64,000 nt of DNA from JAWPMV01 sp039819665 (GTDB lineage: Bacteria > Bacteroidota > Bacteroidia > J057), in NCBI GenBank assembly GCA_039819665.1, contig JBCBRM010000002.1, positions 267,991 to 331,990 of the forward strand, given 5' to 3'. This document shows, piece by piece, positions 1 to 8,524 of this stretch (position 1 is the first letter of the stretch; each line of letters starts with the position of its first letter). Made by a program: the position numbers and the translations under genes. The notes under the pieces are model-generated. The model saw only the letters and a list, made by a program, of their open reading frames with translations, was not told where the DNA came from and searched no databases.

Positions 1-209
1 GTAAAATATTCTACGTACTCAGAAATACGGCCATGCCAGCGGTCCTTACTGAAAATGGCTTTTATACGGACGAAAATGAAGCGGCTCTCCTGATGAAGGA
101 TGAGATTCGCCAGGCCATTGCCAATGCCCATGTTAATGCTATTCTGAAAGTTGAGCAAGATGGTTACGATAATATTCCGGTTTACAAACCGAGAATGATT
201 ATTGGCTAA
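1..209 (+). CDS. N-acetylmuramoyl-L-alanine amidase, C-terminal end (partial)
   Basis: Only the last 68 codons are present, read from base 3 and ending in TAA at 207-209. The peptide contains MPAVLTENGFYTDENEA, which matches the conserved end of zinc-dependent Amidase_3 enzymes (PAvLvE-GF--N--E), where the Glu is a catalytic residue. This family cuts the bond between MurNAc and L-Ala in peptidoglycan and acts in the periplasm during wall turnover or daughter-cell separation. The tail IRQAIANAHVNAILK also fits the family. The gene starts upstream of the window, so signal peptide and other domains cannot be judged. Identity rests on one motif block and is fairly secure. Confidence 0.8.
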   Translation, partial: KIFYVLRNTAMPAVLTENGFYTDENEAALLMKDEIRQAIANAHVNAILKVEQDGYDNIPVYKPRMIIG

Positions 210-469
210 ATAAATTCAAACATATGAGGGACCTGAGGCCAATCCAGCCTTCTTTCCCATGCTCATTTTGGCTACAGGAAAATAGGTGGCAGAAAGATGT
301 AGGTCCTTCCCTTTCGGTCAGGATGATAGCGATGGTTTATTGTTCTTAGATGCCTGGCTGCTGTCCCATAAATTAGCCTCCTTAAACAAAAGATTGTAAC
401 TTGCGTTTTAGTACAGGTTGGATACATATTTGTATCCCTTCCACAATCAAAATCTCAGACATCAATCTC

Positions 470-1021
470 ATGATATATACAGAAATTACCCCCAATCCTT
501 CTTCCCTGAAATTTGTGGTAGATCGTCATCTTATCAAGAATGGCACCAGTGCAGATTGCCCCAGTCCAGTAGAGACAGAGAATGTTCCTGTAGCAAAGAA
601 ATTATTCGATTTTAAATTTGTAGAACGAGTATTTGTCGGGGCTAACTTCATCACCATCACAAAAGATGCTGCCTTCCAGTGGGAAGAGATCATTCCCATC
701 GTAAAGGACTTTCTTAAAGCATTCTTTGATAGTGGACAAGAGGCTGTAACAGGTGCTTACACTGAAGCTCCGGTACAAGAAGAAGTCGACGAAAGTGATG
801 TTACCCAAAGGATCAAAGCCCTGCTTGCCAGCCACGTTAGGCCTGCAGTTGCTTCTGATGGGGGAGACATTATTTATGATACCTTTGAAGATGGTATACT
901 AAAACTTCGTCTACAAGGAAGCTGCTCGGGATGCCCCTCATCTACTATCACCTTGAAAAATGGGATTGAAGGACTCATGACGCGCATGATTCCTGAAGTG
1001 AAGTCTGTAGAGGCTGTTTAA
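470..1021 (+). CDS. Nfu/NifU-type Fe-S cluster carrier
   Basis: 183-residue protein with an Nfu N-terminal domain (about 1-90, opening MIYTEITPNPSSLKF) and a C-terminal NifU-like domain (about 110-183). The NifU domain carries the cluster-binding CxxC as SCSGCPSS (C152 and C155) after the typical SDGGDI segment. The family receives a [4Fe-4S] cluster from the assembly scaffold and passes it to apoproteins in the cytoplasm. The frame is open upstream to 401, but family proteins begin at the MIYTEIT block, so ATG 470 is chosen. A perfect 7-bp dyad lies upstream at 420-437 (GGATACA/TGTATCC) and could be an operator. The stop codon shares the bases TTAA with the stop of the converging DUF4230 gene. 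Confidence 0.9.
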   Translation: MIYTEITPNPSSLKFVVDRHLIKNGTSADCPSPVETENVPVAKKLFDFKFVERVFVGANFITITKDAAFQWEEIIPIVKDFLKAFFDSGQEAVTGAYTEAPVQEEVDESDVTQRIKALLASHVRPAVASDGGDIIYDTFEDGILKLRLQGSCSGCPSSTITLKNGIEGLMTRMIPEVKSVEAV

Positions 1022-2403
1022 TTCCCTGGATTCGGTTCGGCTTGTGTATCTGAAATCGATCGGCTATTGATCGAACGGGTCTGCTGTGCATCTTCTTTTA
1101 GTAGAATGTCAAGGGAATCGCTCAGATTTTTTAATTCTGTGCTATCCGGGCCACTGATTTCATCCACGGACACTGGCATACTTTCTTTCTCAGCAAAACC
1201 CACATTGAATCCCGTAGACTTACCTACGTCTCGGATATAGTCATGGGCCATGCGATTGGTTTCATCCAATATGCCTGATTCTATGGCTTTCTTTCTCACC
1301 CGTGATTCCGTCTCTATGATGGCATCTTTGAGTTGTTGATAAACTTCGAAATAGAGGCCTTCTTCGGAAGAAGAAAATAACCCATTCTTTTTCTTTCCTG
1401 CTAAAAAACGCTTTGTATTTGACATGCGGATATAGACTGAATCTGTGACAGCCTGGGGCATTTGTGTCACTGCCAAAGAATCATTTCCTATGGTTTTAAA
1501 TTGCATTTTCTGGAGGTTTACCATACCCGTTACTTCAGCACTAACTACCACTAGCAGTTTGGGTAAAGGATCTCCCTCTAGTTTTTCCAATTCGGCCCGA
1601 GCTTCAATCAAATCCTCTTCCTCTTTCGCTAACTCCCCTCTAAGTTTCAGAACTTTTTGAGCTGCATCCTGAAAGTTGCTCTCTGCTTGCCTTTTATTGT
1701 CTTTTAATTCCTTCCTGAGAATTTTAGACTGTTTTGACATCTGTTGAAATACCCGCTTTTTGCTATCTCTTAATTCCTTGAATCGCTTTGCTCTCTGCTC
1801 CATTATTTTCATTATATCTCCCTGCAATTCCTTTTGCCGCTGTTTCATCGCCCGCTTCTCCCGATTTCTTGTGGTTGGTCCAGGTTCATTTAGGCGATGT
1901 TCCTGCATCATTTTTCGAATGCTCCCCTCGTATAAGCCCAACCTCTGAGGGCTTTGCTTCATCAGCTTTTTGAAGCTTCCAAAATCGTATTTATCCAATG
2001 AATCACTTAAAGCCAACAAATTATCTTCTATTCGAATCAAGGTAGTGTCTATGGCTTCATGTGCCTCAATGGCCCGTTCCATTTTAATTTTTAAACTGTC
2101 TCGAATCAATTCGGCAAAAATCACCGAGCGTTTGGCTTCTTCAACTTTATCTTCAGCTTTATTTACCAGTTTTTGTAAACGATCGGAGGTGCCTATGGCT
2201 ACTATTTCTTCATAGAAATAGGAAACCAGGCGTAAATTCTCAACATACTCGATCTTTTGAAACAAAGAAGTAACCTGGATTTGCTCATCTGTCTTGTTGA
2301 AGAAGCGATTCTTGATCAAAAAGAAAATGACTACTATCAGGGCAAAGGTGAGAAAGTTTCTAAATCCCACCCATCTGAAGAATGAAATGATTGCAGTTAT
2401 CAT
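1018..2403 (-). CDS. DUF4230 membrane protein with long coiled coil
   Basis: 461 residues. A single membrane helix lies near the N-terminus (about 16-31). It is followed by a long charged helical stretch rich in E, K, R and Q (about 35-275), strongly suggesting coiled coil, and then a DUF4230 domain (about 285-410) containing VSAEVTGMVNLQKMQF and KAIESGILDET. The domain is homologous to that of the gene just upstream (NGILDDT, AEVNGFIDLSKL). The family has no established function; predicted topology places the bulk outside the cytoplasm. The pair is separated by 6 bp and is surely one transcription unit. This copy differs from its neighbour by the large coiled-coil insertion. Family assignment is from pattern recognition and function is unknown. 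Confidence 0.75.
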   Translation of the reverse strand: MITAIISFFRWVGFRNFLTFALIVVIFFLIKNRFFNKTDEQIQVTSLFQKIEYVENLRLVSYFYEEIVAIGTSDRLQKLVNKAEDKVEEAKRSVIFAELIRDSLKIKMERAIEAHEAIDTTLIRIEDNLLALSDSLDKYDFGSFKKLMKQSPQRLGLYEGSIRKMMQEHRLNEPGPTTRNREKRAMKQRQKELQGDIMKIMEQRAKRFKELRDSKKRVFQQMSKQSKILRKELKDNKRQAESNFQDAAQKVLKLRGELAKEEEDLIEARAELEKLEGDPLPKLLVVVSAEVTGMVNLQKMQFKTIGNDSLAVTQMPQAVTDSVYIRMSNTKRFLAGKKKNGLFSSSEEGLYFEVYQQLKDAIIETESRVRKKAIESGILDETNRMAHDYIRDVGKSTGFNVGFAEKESMPVSVDEISGPDSTELKNLSDSLDILLKEDAQQTRSINSRSISDTQAEPNPGN

Positions 2404-2409
2404 AATAAA

Positions 2410-3252
2410 CTAGGGTAGGAGGTTTTTACTTTTTCTCAATAGACGAAAGAGATTCAATTTATACTTTTCCCGTTCTGATGGTTCAGCTGTATTGATCAAT
2501 TTCTCATAGAGGTAATTTACACTGTCAGTTACCATGACATCTGGGTTTTCTTCAAACTCGACCCGATAACCCAGGTTGTTGACCATGTTTCGGATATAAT
2601 CCTCGGCTTTGTCCTGGGTATCATCCAGAATCCCGTTTACGATAGCTCTATTTCTGATGTCTGCTCTTGCGCTGTCGATAGCAGAACGGATACGGTCATA
2701 GGCAGACAGATAATTGGTTTTTCGATCCAGGTTCTCTTTAAATTTCTGCCAAAAGGAACGTTGAAAGGTGTATTCTTTAGTGTTTTTTAGGCTAATAAGG
2801 GTTTGAGATATTTCCGAAGGAGGGAGCATGATCTTTATCAAACTATCTTCTTCAACGGTAAATTTCAATTTGGAAAGGTCGATAAAGCCATTTACCTCAG
2901 CCGGAGCAACCATCAGAAACTGCAATTTGGGATCATTATTCGCTTTTGCCGGTTTGGTGATAGGAATAATCGTTTCGTAGTGGTGCTTGACCAATTGAAG
3001 TTCTTTGATCCGCTTGATGGCTTCTACTTTAGAATAAGCAGGATCTACTTTCTTCTCTTTCCAGATCAAGGGCCTTAGCAGGAAGAAGCCTGCGACAAGT
3101 ACTCCGACTACGATCAGACCAACGATAGCGGTGCTCCAAATGTCATCATCATCATCTGAATTCGAAAGCAGATTTTTGATCTGCTGAAGCAATTTGGTTT
3201 GTTGTTCACTGGCAGGGTCCAAAGACCTTGAATTGCCCGGCTTTTTTGCCAT
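2410..3252 (-). CDS. DUF4230 membrane protein, shorter paralogue
   Basis: 280 residues. A charged cytoplasmic N-terminus with a run of Asp residues (about 34-38) precedes one transmembrane helix (about 42-62, IVGLIVVGVLVAGFFLL). A DUF4230 domain follows (about 100-250) with APAEVNGFIDLSKLKF and a conserved NGILDDTQDKAEDYIR block. It is a tandem paralogue of the longer gene 6 bp downstream, so the two may act as partners or heteromers. No enzyme motif is visible. ATG 3252 is the only sensible start. In other Bacteroidota such proteins are annotated only as DUF4230. Confidence 0.75.
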   Translation of the reverse strand: MAKKPGNSRSLDPASEQQTKLLQQIKNLLSNSDDDDDIWSTAIVGLIVVGVLVAGFFLLRPLIWKEKKVDPAYSKVEAIKRIKELQLVKHHYETIIPITKPAKANNDPKLQFLMVAPAEVNGFIDLSKLKFTVEEDSLIKIMLPPSEISQTLISLKNTKEYTFQRSFWQKFKENLDRKTNYLSAYDRIRSAIDSARADIRNRAIVNGILDDTQDKAEDYIRNMVNNLGYRVEFEENPDVMVTDSVNYLYEKLINTAEPSEREKYKLNLFRLLRKSKNLLP

Positions 3253-3372
3253 AGTAAAATTCTTAGTTGGTCATAATATACATATTCAGGTATATTATTC
3301 TACCATCTAAGCCAAAAAAGGGACTTGAATTGCTTTCAACGGGAAAAGAAGTCGGTAAACCTTTAAAAATAC

Positions 3373-4371
3373 CTAGACACTTTCCTTAGGTATATAGGCC
3401 TCCAATAGCTTGAATTCTCCTTTTGGATGAAGTTCCAGATAGCTAATACTCGCTGGAATAAGTGCTGCTTCGCCCAACTTCATATCTAATTTTCCCCCGG
3501 GATAATTTACTTCCAATGCTCCTCCAACGCAGACTAAAATCACAAAGGAATCCAAATCCGAATAATCACGGGCGATTGATTGATTACAATGCAATCTTTG
3601 AGTTGAAAAATAAGGCGAGCTAACTATCGTATCTGCCGAGTTTTCTTTGGCTTCGTACTCAGTTTTATACGTTGGATAAAAATTGTAATCAATGGCATCC
3701 AGGGCTTCCTCAACATGCAATTCCCTCTTATTTCCTTCAGCATCTACCCGGTCAAAATCATAAATTCGATAGGTAATATCTGAAGTTTGTTGGATTTCGG
3801 CTAGTAACAAACCTTTGCCTATGGTGTGTACTCGTCCAGCCGGTAAATAGAAGACATCATCAGCATCAACTTCCTCCTGATTGAGGATTTCCGTCAATCT
3901 TCCACTTTCAAAAAATTCAACATAGGTATCCTTATCCAATTCCCGATTAAATCCAGCTATCAGTTTAGAACCGGGATCGGCCTGAAAGATGTACCACATT
4001 TCACTTTTCCCAAAAGAATCATGGCGCTGACGAGCCAAAGTATCATCAGGATGAACCTGTATAGAGAGATCCGCATTTGCATCAATGAATTTTACCAAAA
4101 GAGGAAACTCATCGCCAAATTTTTCATAAACCCTTTCTCCCATCAACTTCCCTTTATAAGTCTCAATCAAGTCGCGGAGACTTTCCCCAGCTAGCTTTCC
4201 CTCTTTGACAACAGAAACATTACCTTGTACCCCGGATATCTCCCAGGTTTCCCCACAATTGGGAAGGGGACTAAAGTCTTTACCTAAAACGGTGCGGATT
4301 TTTTCACCGCCCCAGAGCTTGTCTTTAAAAATGGTCTCAAAAGTGAGAGGATATAATTCTTGCATCGACAT
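3373..4371 (-). CDS. manA: Mannose-6-phosphate isomerase, class I
   Basis: Interconverts mannose 6-phosphate and fructose 6-phosphate in the cytoplasm, feeding GDP-sugar synthesis or mannose catabolism. Zinc-site motifs are present: IQVHPDD, SEMWYI and the downstream GRVHTIGKG. The N-terminus (LYPLTFETIFKDKLWGGEKI) is typical of the short Bacteroidota/Firmicutes type I enzyme. The frame extends to a TTG at 4386, but two ATGs lie just inside (4371 and 4365). I chose 4371; 4365 is equally possible because no clear ribosome-binding site separates them. It stands alone, 162 bp from a divergent methyltransferase gene. Confidence 0.92.
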   Translation of the reverse strand: MSMQELYPLTFETIFKDKLWGGEKIRTVLGKDFSPLPNCGETWEISGVQGNVSVVKEGKLAGESLRDLIETYKGKLMGERVYEKFGDEFPLLVKFIDANADLSIQVHPDDTLARQRHDSFGKSEMWYIFQADPGSKLIAGFNRELDKDTYVEFFESGRLTEILNQEEVDADDVFYLPAGRVHTIGKGLLLAEIQQTSDITYRIYDFDRVDAEGNKRELHVEEALDAIDYNFYPTYKTEYEAKENSADTIVSSPYFSTQRLHCNQSIARDYSDLDSFVILVCVGGALEVNYPGGKLDMKLGEAALIPASISYLELHPKGEFKLLEAYIPKESV

Positions 4372-4523
4372 CAATATTCTGCGCAAATATATATTTCAGT
4401 TGGCATTCTTTTCCAACATTTTTTCTGTTTGTCTTAAATATTGTTCGAATGGAAGATATGGCTACTTATTCCGAAAAATTGAAAAATGATTCAGGACTTT
4501 TTAGACTGACATCAATAATTTCA

Positions 4524-4531
4524 TATATTTG
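4524..4531 (+). promoter_or_regulatory. Possible Bacteroidota -7 promoter element
   Basis: TATATTTG matches the Bacteroidota -7 consensus TAnnTTTG and lies 17 bp before the methyltransferase ATG. A good -33 TTG is not seen at the usual spacing, so this is only a candidate. Confidence 0.25.
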
Positions 4532-4548
4532 GATCTAGCTTTTTCCCT

Positions 4549-5301
4549 ATGGATACCACCCAATGGAAATGCCAAAATGGCGTTTACCATCTTTCCAAAT
4601 CCCCCTACGACTTTGAAACTCCCTATATCCGTTACCGGAAGAAGGAGGGTTATGTTCTTTCGGATGCTGAGGTGAGTGAATTACCTAAGACATTCTTATA
4701 CAACCTTCATAGAAAAGAATGGGAATTGAGGAGCAAATCGGTTAATAGACTACTAAACTACCTCAAAAAGAAAGGAGGGAAAGCTCGCATTCTGGATTTA
4801 GGATGTGGAAATGGTTGGGTCAGTAATAAACTCGCCCATCTCGAGGGGTTTGAAATATTTGGGCTGGATATCAATTTGTTTGAATTGGAACAAGCGGTCC
4901 GGGTTTTCCCATTAGAAAATTTGAAATTCTGCTATGGGAATGTATATGAGTCTATTTTTGAAGATGGGAGTTTTGACTATGTGATTATAGGCGATGCAAT
5001 TCCATATTTCTCCAATCTTCAACAATTGATAAACCGTTGTAGAAGTCTATTAAAAGGAGGAGGTGAAATCCATATTTTCGATAGTGCCATACATGTCGAA
5101 AATCAAATTGAAGAAGCACGTGAGCAAATGGGATTGTACTTCGAAAAGCTGGCTTGTTCAGAAATGATGGATTTCTACTATTTCCATACTAAGCAGGATT
5201 TCTCTCATTATGACTATGAATACCTCTATAGTTATGGTTTTTTCAATCGCCTCTTGAGAAAAAAAGACTCTCCCTATCCCTGGATCAAAATCATTAATTG
5301 A
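4549..5301 (+). CDS. Class I SAM-dependent methyltransferase
   Basis: 250 residues. The SAM-binding motif I reads ILDLGCGNGWVSNKL (about 82-96). It is followed by an acidic loop (FGLDINLFEL), motif II/III (FDYVIIGDAIPYF) and LLKGGGEIHIFDS. This is the Methyltransf_11/25 layout. The N-terminal 75 residues have the character of a substrate-recognition region (YRKKEGYVLSDAE). The acceptor cannot be told; similar proteins methylate small molecules, lipids or sugars. The 3' end overlaps the converging amidohydrolase-like gene by 8 bp. Confidence 0.8.
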   Translation: MDTTQWKCQNGVYHLSKSPYDFETPYIRYRKKEGYVLSDAEVSELPKTFLYNLHRKEWELRSKSVNRLLNYLKKKGGKARILDLGCGNGWVSNKLAHLEGFEIFGLDINLFELEQAVRVFPLENLKFCYGNVYESIFEDGSFDYVIIGDAIPYFSNLQQLINRCRSLLKGGGEIHIFDSAIHVENQIEEAREQMGLYFEKLACSEMMDFYYFHTKQDFSHYDYEYLYSYGFFNRLLRKKDSPYPWIKIIN

Positions 5302-6583
5302 TTAGTTTCCCTTTATCCATTACGAGCTTTCCATCCTGAATTACATACTGAAGACTCTTTACGTGGGAAATATCCTCCCAGGCTTTTCCCGAGGAGATGA
5401 GGATGTCGGCAAGTTTACCTTCTTCAATACTACCCAGCCTGTCATCAACTTTAATAGAGATTGCAGCCCCAAGGCCGGCGGCCTTAATGATTTCCGAGGG
5501 GGCTAGTCCTGCTTCCTGTAATAGTTCCATTTCCCTTTGTAAACTCTTGCCAAAACTTTGATATGTTTTATTATCAGAAGCCAGGCCGATGGAAACTCCT
5601 GCATCATATAGTTTTCTTACATTTTCTTTTTGGATAGCTAATACATCTGTTTTTTCCTCCAAAGAAGATAACATAGGGAGGTAGGTAACTTCCTTTTCCT
5701 GCAGGAGTTTTACCAAATTTGAATCCAGCGCTTCTATGCTTCCTCCCTCAATTAGTTTGGCTCCTGCCTCAACTGCCGTCTTCAGCTCTTCATTATTACC
5801 TGTCAATACACTTGCCCAGAGATTTCTTTCATTTGCTTTTTCAAGGACCGCTTGCATAATTCCGGCTTCCATGATCGAATATTTCCCGTCAAAACTTTTG
5901 TAAACTAGCTTAAAACCATCCACCTCTAATTCTTCCAATTCTTCTAATGCCTCTTGAAGTTCGTTTGGGCCGGTCAAACTTTTTGCTCCATTCTGTAACA
6001 TGAATTCATTTCCCTGATATTCTGAAGCGAGAGGATAACCAGTTTTAACGCTTAACATCAGGCCCGCAGCATATAAACGAGGCCCTGCTAGCTTGCCACT
6101 CTCCAATTGTTCACGTAGGACCAGGATATTTTGTGGAGCATCTCCAACTGATCTGATAGTCGTAATGCCCGCACGATGAAAATTCTTGCGTACATCAGGT
6201 CTTTGTCGAGTAAAGGAAAGAAATTGTTGAAAGGAGGAACTATTCCGGTCTTCTCCACTGGCTTTGTAAAACTGAACCCCTAAATCCATAAATGCGGGCA
6301 TGATATACATTCCTTCGGCATCTATCACCAGGGCTTCATCAGGTATCTCACACTCATCTCCTATACAACTAATACTTTCTGCCCTAATCAGGATATTTCT
6401 TTTCTTGTCTTCCTCATTCAGTCCACTAAATAAGGTGCCTCCTTTAATATAAATACTTGTGTATTCAATTTCCTCCATCGCGTACATACCACTTGTGAAT
6501 GTGAAGTAGAGGAAAGCCGAACTTAGGCTCACCAGCAGTATGATGGCAATAAGGACTTTTCTTAGCAAAGAAGAATTACTCAT
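5294..6583 (-). CDS. Amidohydrolase-fold protein lacking the metal-binding histidines
   Basis: 429 residues with an N-terminal signal anchor (about 8-28), so it acts in the periplasm or on the membrane. The fold is that of amidohydrolases of the imidazolonepropionase/prolidase-like group: a beta-sandwich start (GGTLFSGL), AEGMYIMPAFMD, an LAGPRLYAAG block, IEGGSIEAL, and a C-terminal GSIEEGKLADILI. The metal ligands look lost. The usual D-x-H-x-H is DLGVQ (residues 100-104), the usual EHG-type His is replaced in IEGGS, and only two His remain in the whole protein (in NFHRAG and DISHVK). The last Asp is kept in GLASDNK. It is therefore probably not a normal hydrolase. A binding or regulatory role is inference. 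Confidence 0.75.
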   Translation of the reverse strand: MSNSSLLRKVLIAIILLVSLSSAFLYFTFTSGMYAMEEIEYTSIYIKGGTLFSGLNEEDKKRNILIRAESISCIGDECEIPDEALVIDAEGMYIMPAFMDLGVQFYKASGEDRNSSSFQQFLSFTRQRPDVRKNFHRAGITTIRSVGDAPQNILVLREQLESGKLAGPRLYAAGLMLSVKTGYPLASEYQGNEFMLQNGAKSLTGPNELQEALEELEELEVDGFKLVYKSFDGKYSIMEAGIMQAVLEKANERNLWASVLTGNNEELKTAVEAGAKLIEGGSIEALDSNLVKLLQEKEVTYLPMLSSLEEKTDVLAIQKENVRKLYDAGVSIGLASDNKTYQSFGKSLQREMELLQEAGLAPSEIIKAAGLGAAISIKVDDRLGSIEEGKLADILISSGKAWEDISHVKSLQYVIQDGKLVMDKGKLIN

Positions 6584-6648
6584 AAATGCGGCATTGGATG
6601 ATCCGCAAAATTAGGAATAAATTTCTTGCTAGGAAGGATGTTTAAAAA

Positions 6649-7446
6649 TTATTGGATGCCGAGAAGTTGTAGTTGAAGAGGTTCCAAATCAGCTACCCGA
6701 GCATAAATTTGGGGTGCTTCATCGGCATAAATGATGGCATTTACCATTTCTACCATATAATTGGAGAAAATGAGAAAACTCTCACCTTCGAAATTATTGG
6801 GTTTCAACTCGATGAAAAGATCCGGATGGAATTGAATTTCAATAGGAACACTATTATAACCTCTGGTTATTCCTTTTGATTTAAAGCTGACAATCTTGCC
6901 AACAGAATTGGGTAAGTCTGCTTTTAGCGACTCAAAATCCGGATAAGCTATTTCCCAATTGTGAATCTTTCCCGCATCATGAATAGCCTGAAATCCAAGT
7001 TTGAAAGCTTCAAAGTGCTGATCTTTCGCCAGAAGAGGGATCATTTCCTGAAGAATATCATTGGCATCCACAACAGGGACATCCCACTCTAAACCGTAAT
7101 TTACTTCCACTTTCGCTTGTCTGTCTTGTTTTGATAATAAAATGGTTGCGCCATTATTGATGCCGGGTTGACCTGCTTTAAATTCTGTAGAAGCCTGTAT
7201 TCCTAATTGCTGGATGCTTTGCCCCGTCTCCAGCTTTTCAACTGTATACAATCCTATCTCCAGGCCAGTACTATCTGCAAATGCTTTTAAAAGCTTTTCC
7301 AATTGGTTCTTTTCAGAATTTTTGAGAATACCGGCCTTATCTAGGACACGCTTGTCGGGCATAATTTGCTCGGTAGTTCGCGTATCTGATGCACAGCTTT
7401 GGAACAAGAGAAAAATGAGGATGATGATACTTGGGAGTTTATTCAT
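6649..7446 (-). CDS. TPM-domain lipoprotein
   Basis: 265 residues with a lipoprotein signal (lipobox LLFQSC, Cys18), so it is anchored in the envelope. A TPM domain (about 30-160) is recognisable from VLDKAGILKNSEKNQLEKLL, followed by TGLEIGLYTV, INNGATILLSKQDRQAKVEVNYGLE. TPM proteins of bacteria are proposed phosphatases or photosystem-repair-like factors; the bacterial role is mostly unknown. The C-terminal 100 residues are not familiar. The gene follows moaA on the same strand with a short gap, which may or may not mean cotranscription. Confidence 0.75.
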   Translation of the reverse strand: MNKLPSIIILIFLLFQSCASDTRTTEQIMPDKRVLDKAGILKNSEKNQLEKLLKAFADSTGLEIGLYTVEKLETGQSIQQLGIQASTEFKAGQPGINNGATILLSKQDRQAKVEVNYGLEWDVPVVDANDILQEMIPLLAKDQHFEAFKLGFQAIHDAGKIHNWEIAYPDFESLKADLPNSVGKIVSFKSKGITRGYNSVPIEIQFHPDLFIELKPNNFEGESFLIFSNYMVEMVNAIIYADEAPQIYARVADLEPLQLQLLGIQ

Positions 7447-7467
7447 GGGTAAATTAAATGGGGCTAT

Positions 7468-8457
7468 TTATCCACCTATACTGGACATGGATTCATGGAC
7501 CTTTCCACTCTTTGCACGTTTAGCCTGGGCTTCAAATCCATCTTTGGCCCGCTTTTGAAATAAGTTGAGGAAGGTGTCTCTGATTTTTTCATTGGGAGAG
7601 CCGTCTCGTAGCATTTCTATCATATTAAAAACGCCTTCATCATAAAGACAGGTTTTGATCTCTCCTTTGGGGGTTATGCGAATTCTATTACATGAACCAC
7701 AGAATGTTCGACTAAAAGCAGGAATAACTCCTATACTACCTGCGTATCCCGGTATTTGGTAATTGAAGGAAGTACTATTAGGGCCATCATCCAATTTTAT
7801 TAATTCAGGAAATTCTGTTTTTATATGTTCCAGAATTCTCCTGTGGTTCCATGTTAATCCACTTCCATCTCTACCTGTTCCGTTGAAAGGCATTTCTTCG
7901 ATAAAGCGAATTCCAAGCTTGTTTTTTTCCGTAAATCGGGCGAAAGGCAGGATGTCTTCTGTGTTCTTTCCTTCCATCACAACTGCATTGACTTTGGTTT
8001 TTATACCAGCGTCTAGTAAAGCATACAGACAGTCCAAAACCTTGGGGTGCTCATTCCTTCTTGTGATGTTAAAAAATCGTTCCGGATCCAGGGTATCCAT
8101 GCTTAAATTCACGGAATCAATTTTGATCTTTTTCAGGAGGGGGAGGTAGCGTTTAGTTAAGACTCCATTGGTAGTTATGTGAATGGATTCGATACCCTCG
8201 GTTTCTCTTAATTTTTCAAGAAATTCTGACAAGCCTTTTCTTACAAAAGGCTCTCCTCCAGTAATTCGGACTTTTGAAATGCCCATGCTTGCCAAAATTT
8301 CGACTAGCCTAATCATTTCTTCGTAGGTTAGTAATTCTGCACGTGGCACATAATCTATTCCCTCAGCTGGCATACAATAAAAGCAACGCAAGTTGCACCT
8401 GTCGGTTACCGCGAGTCTCACATAATTGAGTAATCTTCCGTGATTATCTAACAGCAT
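7468..8457 (-). CDS. moaA: GTP 3',8-cyclase MoaA (radical SAM)
   Basis: First enzyme of molybdenum cofactor synthesis: converts GTP to 3',8-cyclo-7,8-dihydro-GTP in the cytoplasm. The radical SAM cluster motif CNLRCFYC sits at residues 21-28. The second, C-terminal [4Fe-4S] site is in FCGSCNRIRITPKGEIKTC. The protein ends in Gly-Gly, as active MoaA does. The frame is open to ATG 8484, but family members start MLxDNHGR, so ATG 8457 is preferred. moaD and moaE lie 1.5 kb away on the opposite strand; other moa/moe genes are not in the window. Confidence 0.93.
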   Translation of the reverse strand: MLLDNHGRLLNYVRLAVTDRCNLRCFYCMPAEGIDYVPRAELLTYEEMIRLVEILASMGISKVRITGGEPFVRKGLSEFLEKLRETEGIESIHITTNGVLTKRYLPLLKKIKIDSVNLSMDTLDPERFFNITRRNEHPKVLDCLYALLDAGIKTKVNAVVMEGKNTEDILPFARFTEKNKLGIRFIEEMPFNGTGRDGSGLTWNHRRILEHIKTEFPELIKLDDGPNSTSFNYQIPGYAGSIGVIPAFSRTFCGSCNRIRITPKGEIKTCLYDEGVFNMIEMLRDGSPNEKIRDTFLNLFQKRAKDGFEAQAKRAKSGKVHESMSSIGG

Positions 8458-8524
8458 AACTGCAAGATAAAAAATGAAAGGCATTATTCTTGTAAAATTT
8501 GGAGCGGTAAGTTCTAATTAATAC

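Noticed and set aside
401..469. Longer start for the Nfu gene
   Set aside because: The additional 23 residues do not match the family and contain a promoter-like dyad; ATG 470 fits better.
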